Source: Diplocloster modestus
GTDB taxonomy: Bacteria > Bacillota > Clostridia > Lachnospirales > Lachnospiraceae
Length of the DNA: 64,000 nt
Assembly: GCF_019042245.1 (NCBI RefSeq)
Contig: NZ_JAHQCX010000017.1
Location: forward strand, 1-64,000
Direction: 5' to 3'
The position numbers were made by a program, and so were the translations under genes. Below are positions 38,006-46,093 of the stretch, piece after piece; position 1 is the stretch's first letter; each line of letters starts with the position of its first letter. Under the pieces are notes generated by a model. It was given only the letters and a program-made list of their open reading frames with translations. It searched no databases and was not told where the DNA came from.

Positions 38006-38040
38006 ATAAAAAAATCGAGACCTCAACAGAAGTCTCGATT
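38006..38040 (-). terminator. Terminator of the LysR gene
   Basis: AATCGAGAC (38013-38021) pairs with GTCTCGATT (38032-38040), followed on the minus strand by TTTTTTT. Confidence 0.85.
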
Positions 38041-38076
38041 CGTTCATCAGTTTATACCTAAAGGTTATAACTTCAT

Positions 38077-38964
38077 TTATTTAATTGTCTGAATAATGGA
38101 AAGGAAATCCTGAACAGTTTTTGTCGGCTCCGGCGAATGGAGCAAACCAAATGGAATGGAGTAATCCCATTCTACAGGAATAATTTTAAGCAGCGGATGC
38201 ACACTCTGCCACGAATCAATCGCCATTAAAATGTCGTTACTGTTTTCGCACTGATTGAAAACGCTGACATTGTAAAAGTCAAAATCTATAATCTTAATCT
38301 GCGGATGGTTCATCCACAAATCATCCCGCAATTTATCAACATAGTGGCTCCAGCCACGATGAATGAGCATTAAGTTTTCACCATATAAGTCAGTAACTTT
38401 GAGCTTATCTTTTTCTGCCAACGGGTGATTAATGGAAACTGCACAGCAAATCGGATTGCGCATCAATTCAAAACCTTTGCATTTTCTCAAATCCAGCAAT
38501 GTTTCATCAAAAATTCCTGCAACAATATCAATATTCTGTCCGAGGTTGGCAAGGATTTCTTTTGCATTTTCTGGCGTGTTTTCAAAGGGTACAAGCTGAA
38601 ATTTCATATTAGGATAATGCTCGTGAATTTTGGGCCATAAAGCCAATAGCACCTGTGCCGGTGTCATGGGAGAGGTACCGATACGAATAATCTGCTCGTC
38701 CTGCTGCATGGCGTTCTTTGCCCGAACAACGGAATCACGGCAATATTGAATAATATATTTTGAATCCCGATACAGAGATTTTCCTGCTTTGGTTAAAGTA
38801 AGTCCACGATGTGTGCGGTCAAATAGTGCTACCCCTAAACCTGTCTCTAAAAGATTTATTTGCTTAATCACAGCCGTAGGTGTGATAAAGGATTGTTCTG
38901 CCGCTTTATTAAAACTTCCGGCGTCAGCCACTTTGATAAATGTTTCAAGTTGTGGGTTATACAT
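38077..38964 (-). CDS. LysR-family transcriptional regulator
   Basis: A 295-residue LysR protein. The N-terminal HTH reads ETFIKVADAGSFNKAAEQSF then I-T-P-T-A-V-I-K-Q-I-N-L-L-E, and the effector domain spans about 90-290. Start at ATG 38964 with GGCGGTGAT upstream. It overlaps the region just after the small HTH gene (5 nt apart), so the two may be co-transcribed. Likely targets are the neighbouring hydrolase or redox genes, but no divergent gene is present to point to one. Confidence 0.9.
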   Translation of the reverse strand: MYNPQLETFIKVADAGSFNKAAEQSFITPTAVIKQINLLETGLGVALFDRTHRGLTLTKAGKSLYRDSKYIIQYCRDSVVRAKNAMQQDEQIIRIGTSPMTPAQVLLALWPKIHEHYPNMKFQLVPFENTPENAKEILANLGQNIDIVAGIFDETLLDLRKCKGFELMRNPICCAVSINHPLAEKDKLKVTDLYGENLMLIHRGWSHYVDKLRDDLWMNHPQIKIIDFDFYNVSVFNQCENSNDILMAIDSWQSVHPLLKIIPVEWDYSIPFGLLHSPEPTKTVQDFLSIIQTIK

Positions 38965-38969
38965 GAATA

Positions 38970-39155
38970 TCACCGCCTTTCTTGTTGGGTGCTACGCCTT
39001 CGTAAATCATTTGGTTTTTTAGAATTCCTGGGTATCATCCACGATCTGCCGAACCGTTCAACACCGTCAATTCTTCCATCCTCACACAGCTTTTGAATTC
39101 GCCGTTCCGAGATTGCCCATTTTTCGGCTGCTTCTTTAACTGATATGTAATCCAT
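38970..39155 (-). CDS. Excisionase-like helix-turn-helix protein
   Basis: A 61-residue DNA-binding protein of the MerR-like/excisionase HTH_17 type: Y-I-S-V-K-E-A-A-E-K-W-A-I-S-E-R-R-I-Q-K-L then G-R-x-x-x-V-E-R-F-G-R-S-W-M-I-P. Start at ATG 39155 with GGAGGG 4 nt upstream. Such proteins direct excision or act as small regulators. In this place it may be the excisionase of the decayed element, or a partner of the LysR gene downstream. Confidence 0.75.
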   Translation of the reverse strand: MDYISVKEAAEKWAISERRIQKLCEDGRIDGVERFGRSWMIPRNSKKPNDLRRRSTQQERR

Positions 39156-39243
39156 TTCGCCCTCCATAACATACGCATATCCGTATAATATAACACCTAT
39201 ATTATATTTGTACATATGTATTTTGTCAAATTTTCAAATTCGG

Positions 39244-39318
39244 CAAGCAATGCAATCTTCCGTAAGATTGCGTATTATTGCAGATTTTCCGTTCCCGGAA
39301 AACCTGCAATAATGCTTG
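39244..39318. other. Three-way-junction hairpin set
   Basis: An outer stem CAAGCA/TGCTTG (39244-39249, 39313-39318) encloses GCAATCTT/AAGATTGC (39252-39271) and a longer hairpin (39275-39312: TTATTGCAG with CTGCAATAA, then TTTTCCG with CGGAAAA). It lies about 90 nt upstream of the HTH gene. It could be an oriT remnant of the mobile element or a structured RNA leader. Confidence 0.6.
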
Positions 39319-39416
39319 TTGGTGACATATCCCCAAACCCATGAGATCGCCACCTGCGGTGACGGCTACGCGTTCTGCGAACGCTGAAAAACTCAAAAAC
39401 AATATCCCTAACATGA

Positions 39417-39458
39417 AAAAACTCTATGCGAAAGATTTCTCAATCACATAGAGTTTTT
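39417..39458. terminator. Bidirectional terminator
   Basis: AAAAACTCTATG (39417-39428) pairs with CATAGAGTTTTT (39447-39458); a T-run follows on both strands. The stretch 39459-39828 has no gene I can support. Confidence 0.75.
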
Positions 39459-39829
39459 CATTTTTCCGTTTACCTGGCATAACTCATAGTTTTTGTCATG
39501 TTTCCTTATGAGCTACCGCCTTTCAGGTAGTAGCTTTGATTTCTAATTTACTAATTATTTATGGATTTTTAACAGACAATGTGATGTACTTCAGATGTTA
39601 GAGCCAGGCAAAGAATCCACTTTCTCATGTTTAGGGTCAAAGTATTGTTCTTTCTTAATAGGGTATGGCCTGGTATCGGAATTTCCTCCGCTGGCTCTGC
39701 ATAAGTGTCCGAGCGCTTCTAGATATCTGGATATATCTACTCTAAGAAAGAACCCAAAGTATCGAAAAAAGGGATCTTATTGATGATTTAATATTTCTTG
39801 ATATTTTTAGCTTTTGTATTGTATTGTTT

Positions 39830-39880
39830 ACTTGACGTATTTAACTTGACGTATAGCTGTCATATTTTAAATGGTATAAT
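39830..39880 (+). promoter_or_regulatory. Extended -10 promoter with two direct repeats before the GyrI-like gene
   Basis: TGG-TATAAT (-10 at 39875-39880) lacks a good -35. Upstream, ACTTGACGTAT occurs twice (39830-39840 and 39844-39854) with a 14-bp period. An activator could replace the -35 contact. Confidence 0.5.
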
Positions 39881-39906
39881 GTTCAAAACGAGAAAGGGGA
39901 ATGTAT

Positions 39907-40539
39907 ATGGCATTCGACTATAAAAAGGAATATAAAGAATTTTATCTGCCAAAAAACAAACCGGAAATCATAGAGATTCCTTCCATGAATTTTATCGCAG
40001 TCAGGGGACAGGGAGATCCGAACGAACCGGATGGGGAATATAAAGCATCCATCGGCCTCCTCTATGGCATCGCCTTTACCTTGAAAATGAGTCCAAAGGG
40101 GGATTACAAAATTGACGGTTATTTTGATTATAAAGTTCCCCCCTTGGAGGGATTCTGGTGGATGGACGGAATGGAGGGAATCGATTATGGCCGGAAAGAA
40201 ACTTTCCGATGGATCTCCGTCATCAGGCTCCCTGATTTTATACAGCGAAAAGATTTCGAATGGGCGGTAATGGAAGCTACCCAAAAGAAAAAAGCAGACT
40301 ATTCCAAAGTAGAATTTTTTAACTATACAGAGGGCCTGTCCGTCCAATGTATGCACATCGGACCATATGACGATGAACCACAGACCATACGGCTGATGGA
40401 TGAATACGCACGGGAAAATGGTTATCACGTCGATATCACAGAGGAACGTTTCCACCATGAGATCTATCTCAGTGATGTGCGCAGATGCAATCCTCAGAAT
40501 CTGAAAACCGTAATCCGCCACCCCCTCAAGGCAATATAA
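39907..40539 (+). CDS. GyrI-like small-molecule-binding domain protein
   Basis: A 210-residue stand-alone GyrI-like protein. Signature pieces are I-E-I-P-S-M-N-F-I-A-V-R-G-Q-G-D-P-N near the start, the W-W-M-D-G loop, and late V-Q-C-M-H-I-G-P-Y-D-D-E-P. This is the YdeE/SAV2460-like form common in Firmicutes. Relatives bind cationic drugs or hydrolyse cyclopropanoids; the role here is not deducible. Start at ATG 39907 (AAAGGGG 8 nt upstream) rather than 39901. Confidence 0.88.
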   Translation: MAFDYKKEYKEFYLPKNKPEIIEIPSMNFIAVRGQGDPNEPDGEYKASIGLLYGIAFTLKMSPKGDYKIDGYFDYKVPPLEGFWWMDGMEGIDYGRKETFRWISVIRLPDFIQRKDFEWAVMEATQKKKADYSKVEFFNYTEGLSVQCMHIGPYDDEPQTIRLMDEYARENGYHVDITEERFHHEIYLSDVRRCNPQNLKTVIRHPLKAI

Positions 40540-40593
40540 CACACTCATGAAACGCTTTTATTTATCGTCACCCACTATCTAAGCCAATTTACG

Positions 40594-40633
40594 GGACACC
40601 ACTCAGGGCCTTGACGGTCCGTGAGTGGTGTCC
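40594..40633 (+). terminator. Strong hairpin downstream of the GyrI-like gene
   Basis: GGACACCACTCA (40594-40605) pairs with TGAGTGGTGTCC (40622-40633). Inside it GGGCC pairs with GGTCC, giving a 17-bp stem with one bulge and a 5-nt loop. There is no T-run, so termination would be weak or factor-assisted. Bases 40634-40832 hold no recognisable gene. Confidence 0.55.
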
Positions 40634-40832
40634 TGCGAAAAATGGCCGGGCCGGACATGAGTAAATGCTCATGTATTATATAGTAACACAATTATTTTAA
40701 TAGGCAGCCTTATCCCTTTATTCCGTATATTATAAGGAAAAATTCATAGAAAAGTTAATGTTGATATGATAAAATGGAACAGATTAAAAGTTGACCACAT
40801 GGAACGTAGCGGTAGCTAAGAAGGGAATTGTA

Positions 40833-41246
40833 ATGAAAATAAATATTAAGAAAAATCATCTATCTCGTATTTTGATCTTTTTCATTATGCTTCTTTTTGT
40901 TATGGGCTTAACTATGAATGTGTTCTTATGCAATAATTATAATCTTTATAGATTATTAGATAAGATAACTATAATTGAGACGTGGGCAAATTCGGAAAGT
41001 ATTGTTTCCAAGGAAGGCGGTGATGATACTACCCATATTAAGGCTTCATTTTTGAGCAAACATAATTCTCATACTGAAACTATAACGAAGAATATATGTC
41101 CAATACCTATGATTGCAGCTATCCCCAAAGGATTCAGCCTGCTTCTTTTTCTTATCATAGTTTTTCTGTTTTCCTTTTCGACCTTATTTATATTATTGCC
41201 TGATGAATGGACACTAATTAATCAAAAGGTACGTCTGGACGATTGA
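40833..41246 (+). CDS. Small membrane protein of unknown function
   Basis: A 137-residue protein I do not recognise. Hydrophobic helices at about 12-32 (ILIFFIMLLFVMGLTMNVF) and 98-122 (GFSLLLFLIIVFLFSFSTLF) flank a polar extracytoplasmic loop rich in K, S, T and H. The N-terminus is basic, so both ends should be inside. Base composition is AT-rich like the mobile stretch. ATG 40833 is preceded by AGAAGGGA. It may be co-expressed with the small exported protein downstream, but a terminator lies between. Confidence 0.6.
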   Translation: MKINIKKNHLSRILIFFIMLLFVMGLTMNVFLCNNYNLYRLLDKITIIETWANSESIVSKEGGDDTTHIKASFLSKHNSHTETITKNICPIPMIAAIPKGFSLLLFLIIVFLFSFSTLFILLPDEWTLINQKVRLDD

Positions 41247-41287
41247 ATCAACTCCTTTTCAAATCATTGCAAGTTGCTGATGGTTGT

Positions 41288-41324
41288 AAGCCATTTTTAG
41301 AATCAAACAATGGCTTCCTTTTTG
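41288..41324 (+). terminator. Terminator after the 40833 gene
   Basis: AAGCCATT (41288-41295) pairs with AATGGCTT (41309-41316), followed by CCTTTTTG. Confidence 0.7.
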
Positions 41325-41404
41325 TATGCAAATAGATAGCGGGTAATCAGCCACTCACTTATTATGAGAGAAAGCAAATCAGAGATTGAATTGGAGGAAT
41401 ATAA

Positions 41405-41587
41405 TTGAAAGAAAAGATATATAAATTATTTCTCATCCTAATGGTGAGTCTATCCTTGGGTTCGGGTTCCCTGGCCCAAAATGAGATACGCGAGCTACTT
41501 GAAGCTCTTTCGGGAACAGGTGATGCACAGGTGGTTCAAGAACTTGATGAAGAAGATCATGAGTCCGAAGAAAGAACAAATTCTTAA
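41405..41587 (+). CDS. Small exported acidic peptide
   Basis: A 60-residue product starting at TTG 41405 with GGAGG 7 nt upstream. Residues 1-25 look like a signal peptide (K-E-K-I-Y-K-L-F-L-I-L-M-V-S-L-S-L-G-S-G-S-L-A) with a likely cut after A24. The mature 35 residues are acidic and hydrophilic and end E-E-D-H-E-S-E-E-R-T-N-S. No family is recognised and there are no cysteines. It could be a secreted signal or a short envelope protein. Confidence 0.5.
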   Translation: MKEKIYKLFLILMVSLSLGSGSLAQNEIRELLEALSGTGDAQVVQELDEEDHESEERTNS

Positions 41588-41665
41588 ATTATTTTAAAGA
41601 TATCCTTTGATAGATATTTATTACAGCTTTATCGGCAGGGTTGACTTGACGAAAAATAGCCCGCA

Positions 41666-41696
41666 CTATCCGGCGTAATAGCGAAACGCCGGATAG
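41666..41696. terminator. Hairpin between the small peptide and spoIVA
   Basis: CTATCCGGCG (41666-41675) pairs perfectly with CGCCGGATAG (41687-41696). On the minus strand a TATTTTTCG run follows after 8 nt, so it probably ends spoIVA; on the plus strand AATTTTTAC follows after 9 nt. Confidence 0.6.
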
Positions 41697-41791
41697 GAAC
41701 GGCAAAATTTTTACACTTCTTTTACTTCTTTATGGCACATAAGCAAAAACCCTTGGAATCCCTCAAACCTGGCCCCCAGAACGCCTTCGCC

Positions 41792-43264
41792 TCAAATAAT
41801 AATGCAGACGATTCCCCCGTTACTGTCGTTCACTATTTTCTGCATCGTCTCCTGTAACTTCACCTGGCTTTCATCGCTGATCTGTGAAATCTTCGTCCGG
41901 ATTCCGTCTTCCACCAGCTGCTGTACGGATTTGCCAAATATATTCGTATCCCAGATCCCATTCTCACCCTCGCTGTTGGCCTTAATGTAAGTGATCAGAT
42001 CCTGGGCCTGCTGTTCGCTGCCGACGATCGGCGCGATCTCAGTCTCTATGTTGGCTTTAATCATATGAATGGACGGGGATTCCGATTTGATCTTCACGCC
42101 GAACTTATTCCCCTGTTTGATGACGGCCGGTTCATCCAGCACGATCTCATCCAGATTCGGCGTTACGACTCCGTAGCCCTTGTAGCGCACATCGGACATG
42201 GCTTCCAATACTTTGGCGTATTCCTTCTTCATGGAGGATAGCTCTTTGATGGTGGCGATCAGCTGGTACTCCCCGGAGATCGGGGTTCCGGTCAGCTCGC
42301 TTAATATCTCATAGTAGAAGCTGTCATCCACATCGATGATGATCCGGATACAGCCGGATGCCATATCGATCTTATCCAGTTTCGTTTTTTTCGTGAAGTC
42401 TCCGGTGAACTGGATATTCTCATTGGTCACATCCCGGATCGTGTTGATTTTCTTCAGAAGCTCCCTGACATTAGCGATCATATCTGCCTTTACTTTATGG
42501 TCGGGCGGCAGCATTTCCACCCATTTGGGCATAAAGAATTCCATCTGGGCGACTGGGAATTCATATAAAATACTTTCCATGATTTTATGTATGTCGTCTT
42601 TTCGGAGCTGCTCGCAGTTTACCGGCATGGCAATGACGCCATATTTTTCTTCGATCTGCGCAGCTACCCTCTGGGCATCCTCACTGTAGGGTTTCTCCGA
42701 ATTCACCAGTACCAGGAACGGTTTGCCCAGCTTCTTAAGCTCCAGGATCGTCTTTTCTTCCGGGGCCAGATAGCTTTCCCGGTTCAGATCGCCAAAGGAG
42801 CCGTCACAGGTGATCACGATACCGATGGTGGAATGGTCGTTGATGACCTTCTTCGTTCCAAGCTCCGCCGCCTGTGTAAACGGGATTTCATAATCGAACC
42901 AGGGGGTTTTGACCATCCGCTCCGTGTCCCCCTCGATGTGTCCGGTGGCGCCATCGACCATATAGCCGACACAGTCGATCAGCCGCACTTTCACCTGTAC
43001 ATCTTCGCCCAGGGAGATCTGCGCCGCCTCTTTCGGGATAAATTTCGGTTCCGTTGTCATGATGGTCTTTCCAGCTGCGGACTGCGGCAGTTCATCTCGT
43101 GTGCGGTTCTTGGCATGCTCATCTTCCATGTTCGGTAAAACCATCAGGTCCATGAAACGTTTGATAAATGTGGATTTTCCGGTGCGTACCGGCCCTACGA
43201 CCCCCAGATATATTTCTCCGTTCGTGCGGGCCTGGATGTCTTTATATACGTTAAAGCTGTCCAT
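41792..43264 (-). CDS. spoIVA: Stage IV sporulation protein A (spore coat morphogenetic ATPase)
   Basis: A 490-residue ATPase that polymerises on the forespore outer membrane as the base of the coat. The N-terminal P-loop domain has GPVRTGKST (24-32) after MDSFNVYKDIQARTNGEIYL. A middle domain follows, and the conserved C-terminus (G-G-I-V-C-I-I-I) is needed for membrane targeting via SpoVM in Bacillus. Start at ATG 43264 has AAGGGG 8 nt upstream and matches other SpoIVA; further-upstream ATGs precede the promoter start. Transcription from a SigE-type promoter is predicted. Confidence 0.97.
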   Translation of the reverse strand: MDSFNVYKDIQARTNGEIYLGVVGPVRTGKSTFIKRFMDLMVLPNMEDEHAKNRTRDELPQSAAGKTIMTTEPKFIPKEAAQISLGEDVQVKVRLIDCVGYMVDGATGHIEGDTERMVKTPWFDYEIPFTQAAELGTKKVINDHSTIGIVITCDGSFGDLNRESYLAPEEKTILELKKLGKPFLVLVNSEKPYSEDAQRVAAQIEEKYGVIAMPVNCEQLRKDDIHKIMESILYEFPVAQMEFFMPKWVEMLPPDHKVKADMIANVRELLKKINTIRDVTNENIQFTGDFTKKTKLDKIDMASGCIRIIIDVDDSFYYEILSELTGTPISGEYQLIATIKELSSMKKEYAKVLEAMSDVRYKGYGVVTPNLDEIVLDEPAVIKQGNKFGVKIKSESPSIHMIKANIETEIAPIVGSEQQAQDLITYIKANSEGENGIWDTNIFGKSVQQLVEDGIRTKISQISDESQVKLQETMQKIVNDSNGGIVCIII

Positions 43265-43294
43265 AAAAGTAACCCCTTCCATATGTGCTGTTAC

Positions 43295-43324
43295 AATATA
43301 TGATGGAAGGGGTTTTGATATGAC
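43295..43324 (-). promoter_or_regulatory. SigE-type (mother-cell) promoter of spoIVA
   Basis: Minus strand: GTCATATC (43317-43324), a 14-bp spacer, CATATATT (43295-43302). This matches the sporulation SigE pattern (-35 near KMATATT, 14-bp gap, -10 near CATACAAT). In Bacillus spoIVA is in the SigE regulon. Confidence 0.75.
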
Positions 43325-43335
43325 AGGAAGTTCTG

Positions 43336-43512
43336 TAGTGAGGGGACTGGCTCCTTTCGGCTGTAGCGCCAAATTGTTCCGCGGCTATGTGGAGAAAGGT
43401 GCCTGTCCCCGGATGTGGGCCTGCCCGAGTCTGCTTCCGGGGACAGGCACCTTTCTCATCCAGTCACTTTACGGGGCTGCGTGACAGCCGAAAGGAGCCA
43501 GTCCCCTCACTA
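43336..43512. repeat. REP-like long hairpin, copy C1
   Basis: A 29-bp perfect inverted repeat (43336-43364 with 43484-43512, containing GGGGACTGGCTCCTTTCGGC) encloses a 22-bp perfect one (43392-43413 with 43436-43457, containing GAAAGGTGCCTGTCCCC). It ends 5 bp from the DUF1015 stop. Related copies lie at 60141-60387 and 62943-63046. Confidence 0.9.
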
Positions 43513-43517
43513 ACGCG

Positions 43518-44753
43518 TCAGATCTGATGAATAAACAAACCGCTGCGCAGCTTTGGCTCAAACCAGGTGGATTTCGGAGGCATTAAAAGATCTGCGTCCG
43601 CCACAGCGAAAAGCTCCTGAATAGAGGTGGGATACATGGCAAAAGCCACCTGGCTGTCGGCCGCTACACGCCGTTCCAGTTCATTTAACCCCCGGATACC
43701 GCCCACGAAGTCGATCCTCTTATCAGTTTTCGGGTCCTGGATATTAAGAACCGGATGCAGCAGCTCCCGCTGCAGGATGGACACATCCAGCCCATCTACG
43801 GGATGCCTGGAACGAAGTTCCTGCCTGACGGTCAGCTTATACCAGCTCTTGTCCAGATACATTCCGATCTCGCCCTTGCAGGCTGGGCGAAAAGGATCTG
43901 TCCCTACTTCTTCCAGCTCAAACTTCTCTTTTACTTTCAGCAGGAATTCCGGCACGCTCAGACCATTCAGATCTTTGATCACCCGGTTATAGTCCAGGAT
44001 CATCAGCTGGTCATCCGGAAATAACACCGAGAGAAAATAATTGAATTCTTCCGTCCCATTGTAATCCGGATGCGCTTCTCTGCGCATTAAACCCACCTTC
44101 ACCGCCGATGCCGCCCGATGGTGCCCGTCCGCGATGTAGATCCGGTCCAGATCCGCGAACGCTTCCCGCAGGCCCTCTACCAATTTTCGCTCACAGATAC
44201 GCCAGACACGGTGTCCCACCCCGTCTGGTGAAACGAAGTCATAGATCGGTTCTTCCCTCTTTTTCCATTTGACAATCATATTGATCCTGTCATCTGAACG
44301 ATAGGCCAGGAAAATGGGACCGGTCTGGGCGCCGCAGGTGTCCACATGACGGATCCGGTCTTCTTCCTTATCTGCCCTTGTATTCTCATGCTTCTTAATC
44401 ACGCCGCTTAGATAGTCATCTATGGAAGAACAGGCAGCGATTCCGGTCTGGGCCCGCCCGTCCATAGTCAGTTCATAGATAAAATAACACTCATCGCAGT
44501 CTCTCAAAAAATATCCGTCTTCGATCATTTTCTGCAGGGTGGCGCGCGCCTTTTGATACACTTTTGGATCATAGGTGTCCACTTCCGGTCCGAACTGCGT
44601 TTCGGCCCGGTCGATCTTTAAAAAGGACATTGGTTCCCGCTTTACCTCTTCCAAAGCCTCTTCCCGGTTATATACGTCATAGGGCAATGCCGCTATCCTG
44701 TCCGCCAGATCAGATCTGGGACGGATACAGCAAAATGGTTTCACAGCTGCCAT
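43518..44753 (-). CDS. DUF1015-family protein of the serine operon
   Basis: A 411-residue conserved protein. N-terminal A-L-P-Y-D-V is a family hallmark, and Y-I-A-D-G-H-H-R (DGHHR at 209-213) resembles the catalytic D-G-H-H-R of ParB/SerK-fold nucleotide-dependent serine kinases. It lies downstream of serC and serA on the same strand, an arrangement I recall as common in Clostridia, and no serB is in the window. A role in phosphoserine/serine interconversion is inferred, not shown. Start ATG 44753 with GGGAGG 7 nt upstream. Confidence 0.85.
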   Translation of the reverse strand: MAAVKPFCCIRPRSDLADRIAALPYDVYNREEALEEVKREPMSFLKIDRAETQFGPEVDTYDPKVYQKARATLQKMIEDGYFLRDCDECYFIYELTMDGRAQTGIAACSSIDDYLSGVIKKHENTRADKEEDRIRHVDTCGAQTGPIFLAYRSDDRINMIVKWKKREEPIYDFVSPDGVGHRVWRICERKLVEGLREAFADLDRIYIADGHHRAASAVKVGLMRREAHPDYNGTEEFNYFLSVLFPDDQLMILDYNRVIKDLNGLSVPEFLLKVKEKFELEEVGTDPFRPACKGEIGMYLDKSWYKLTVRQELRSRHPVDGLDVSILQRELLHPVLNIQDPKTDKRIDFVGGIRGLNELERRVAADSQVAFAMYPTSIQELFAVADADLLMPPKSTWFEPKLRSGLFIHQI

Positions 44754-44816
44754 ACGATTTCCTCCCTTGTTCATAATAGAACGCTCTTTTTCCACGTGAT
44801 TTCCTGCTGAATGGGA

Positions 44817-44848
44817 AGAGACGGAAAGCAGATACCCCTTCCGTCTCT
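44817..44848. other. Hairpin between serA and DUF1015
   Basis: AGAGACGGAA (44817-44826) pairs with TTCCGTCTCT (44839-44848). No T-run follows on the minus strand, so it may be a partial terminator or mRNA-stability element between serA and the downstream gene. Confidence 0.45.
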
Positions 44849-44885
44849 ATGCACCTTGCGTTACTATGAGTCTTTCATTTCCACA

Positions 44886-46052
44886 CTATTTTTTGATCAC
44901 ACGGACCTTCAACACGCCGTCAACCGCCCTTAATTTTTCTATGACCTCTTTGTTCACTGCGGTCTCCAGATCCAGAAGCGTATAAGCGTAGTCGCCTTTG
45001 CTCTTATTTACCATGTTGGTGATATTGACATCAGCCTCAGCCAGCATGTTGGTGAACTGCCCCAGCATATTTTTTACATTTCTGTGATTGATCGCCACAC
45101 GGGATACACTATTGCATACGCCCATGTTGCAGGACGGATAGTTTACAGAATTGTTGACATTACCATTTTCCATATAATCGACCAGTTCTTTGACCGCCAT
45201 AACCGCACAGTTGTCCTCGGATTCCTCTGTGGAAGCGCCCAGGTGGGGGATGACCAGCACGCCTTTTGCGTTTGCTACCTTGGGATTCGGGAAATCGGTA
45301 ACATATCTTTTTATCTTACCATTTTCCAGAGCACTGAGCATCGCATCTTCATCCACCAGAGTGTCTCTGGAGAAGTTCAGTACGACAACGTCATCTTTCA
45401 TCATTTCGATAGCGTCCTGATTGATCATCTGCCTCGTTCCATCGGTCAAAGGCACATGGATCGTGATATAATCACACTCGCTGTAGATATCCTCTACTTT
45501 TTTGATGTGCTTGATACTTCTGGAAAGATTCCAGGCAGCGTCTACGGAAATGTAAGGATCATAGCCCAACACGTTCATGCCCAGATGAGTAGCCGCATTG
45601 GCCACCTTGACACCGATGGCCCCCAGACCGATAATACCCAGCGTCTTGCCTTCGATTTCATTACCTGCAAACGCTTTTTTCGCTTTTTCCGTCGCTTTGG
45701 CGATGTCTGGATTTTCTCTTTCCTTCTGAACCCAGTTGATGCCGCCGATGACGTCTCTGGCGGCCAGGAGCATACCGGCAATCACCAGTTCTTTCACGCC
45801 GTTGGCATTGGCTCCGGGTGTGTTAAAGACAACGATACCTTTCTCCGCGCACTTGTCCAAAGGAATGTTATTGACTCCGGCTCCGGCTCTTGCGATCGCT
45901 TCCAGCGTGTCTGGAAGCTCCAGATCATGTACGCTTGCACTTCTCACAAGAACGGCATCCGCTTCTGCGAATTCCTCCACTCTCTCATATTCATCGCTGA
46001 ACAAATCCAATCCTACCTTGGCGATGGGATTCAGGCACTTATATTTGAACAT
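44886..46052 (-). CDS. serA: D-3-phosphoglycerate dehydrogenase
   Basis: A 388-residue first enzyme of the phosphorylated serine pathway. N-terminal substrate domain, then Rossmann motif LGIIGLGAIGVKVANAATHLG, catalytic histidine in IPHLGASTEESEDNC, and arginine in LVRSASVHDLELPD. A C-terminal ACT domain (about 320-388; ADVNITNM and V-D-G-V-L-K-V-R-V-I) suggests serine feedback. Start ATG 46052 with AGGAGG 8 nt upstream; an earlier ATG at 46088 overlaps the serC end. It lies 41 nt after serC. Confidence 0.95.
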   Translation of the reverse strand: MFKYKCLNPIAKVGLDLFSDEYERVEEFAEADAVLVRSASVHDLELPDTLEAIARAGAGVNNIPLDKCAEKGIVVFNTPGANANGVKELVIAGMLLAARDVIGGINWVQKERENPDIAKATEKAKKAFAGNEIEGKTLGIIGLGAIGVKVANAATHLGMNVLGYDPYISVDAAWNLSRSIKHIKKVEDIYSECDYITIHVPLTDGTRQMINQDAIEMMKDDVVVLNFSRDTLVDEDAMLSALENGKIKRYVTDFPNPKVANAKGVLVIPHLGASTEESEDNCAVMAVKELVDYMENGNVNNSVNYPSCNMGVCNSVSRVAINHRNVKNMLGQFTNMLAEADVNITNMVNKSKGDYAYTLLDLETAVNKEVIEKLRAVDGVLKVRVIKK

Positions 46053-46093
46053 TTTATGTTCCTCCTGTCTAATCAGTTTATTATCCATCCGGA

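Noticed and set aside
39226..39414. 62-codon frame across the three-way-junction hairpins
   Set aside because: It runs through strong inverted repeats, which explains its sequence better than a gene.
39595..39783. 62-codon plus-strand frame before the GyrI-like promoter
   Set aside because: No ribosome site and no recognisable family.
39883..40548. A 221-codon minus-strand open frame opposite the GyrI-like gene
   Set aside because: The plus-strand frame has a promoter, ribosome site and clear family motifs.
43272..43314. Sigma-E-made mRNA hairpin hiding the spoIVA ribosome site
   Set aside because: The upstream arm lies in the promoter spacer and would not be in the SigE transcript; retained only as a read-through hypothesis.
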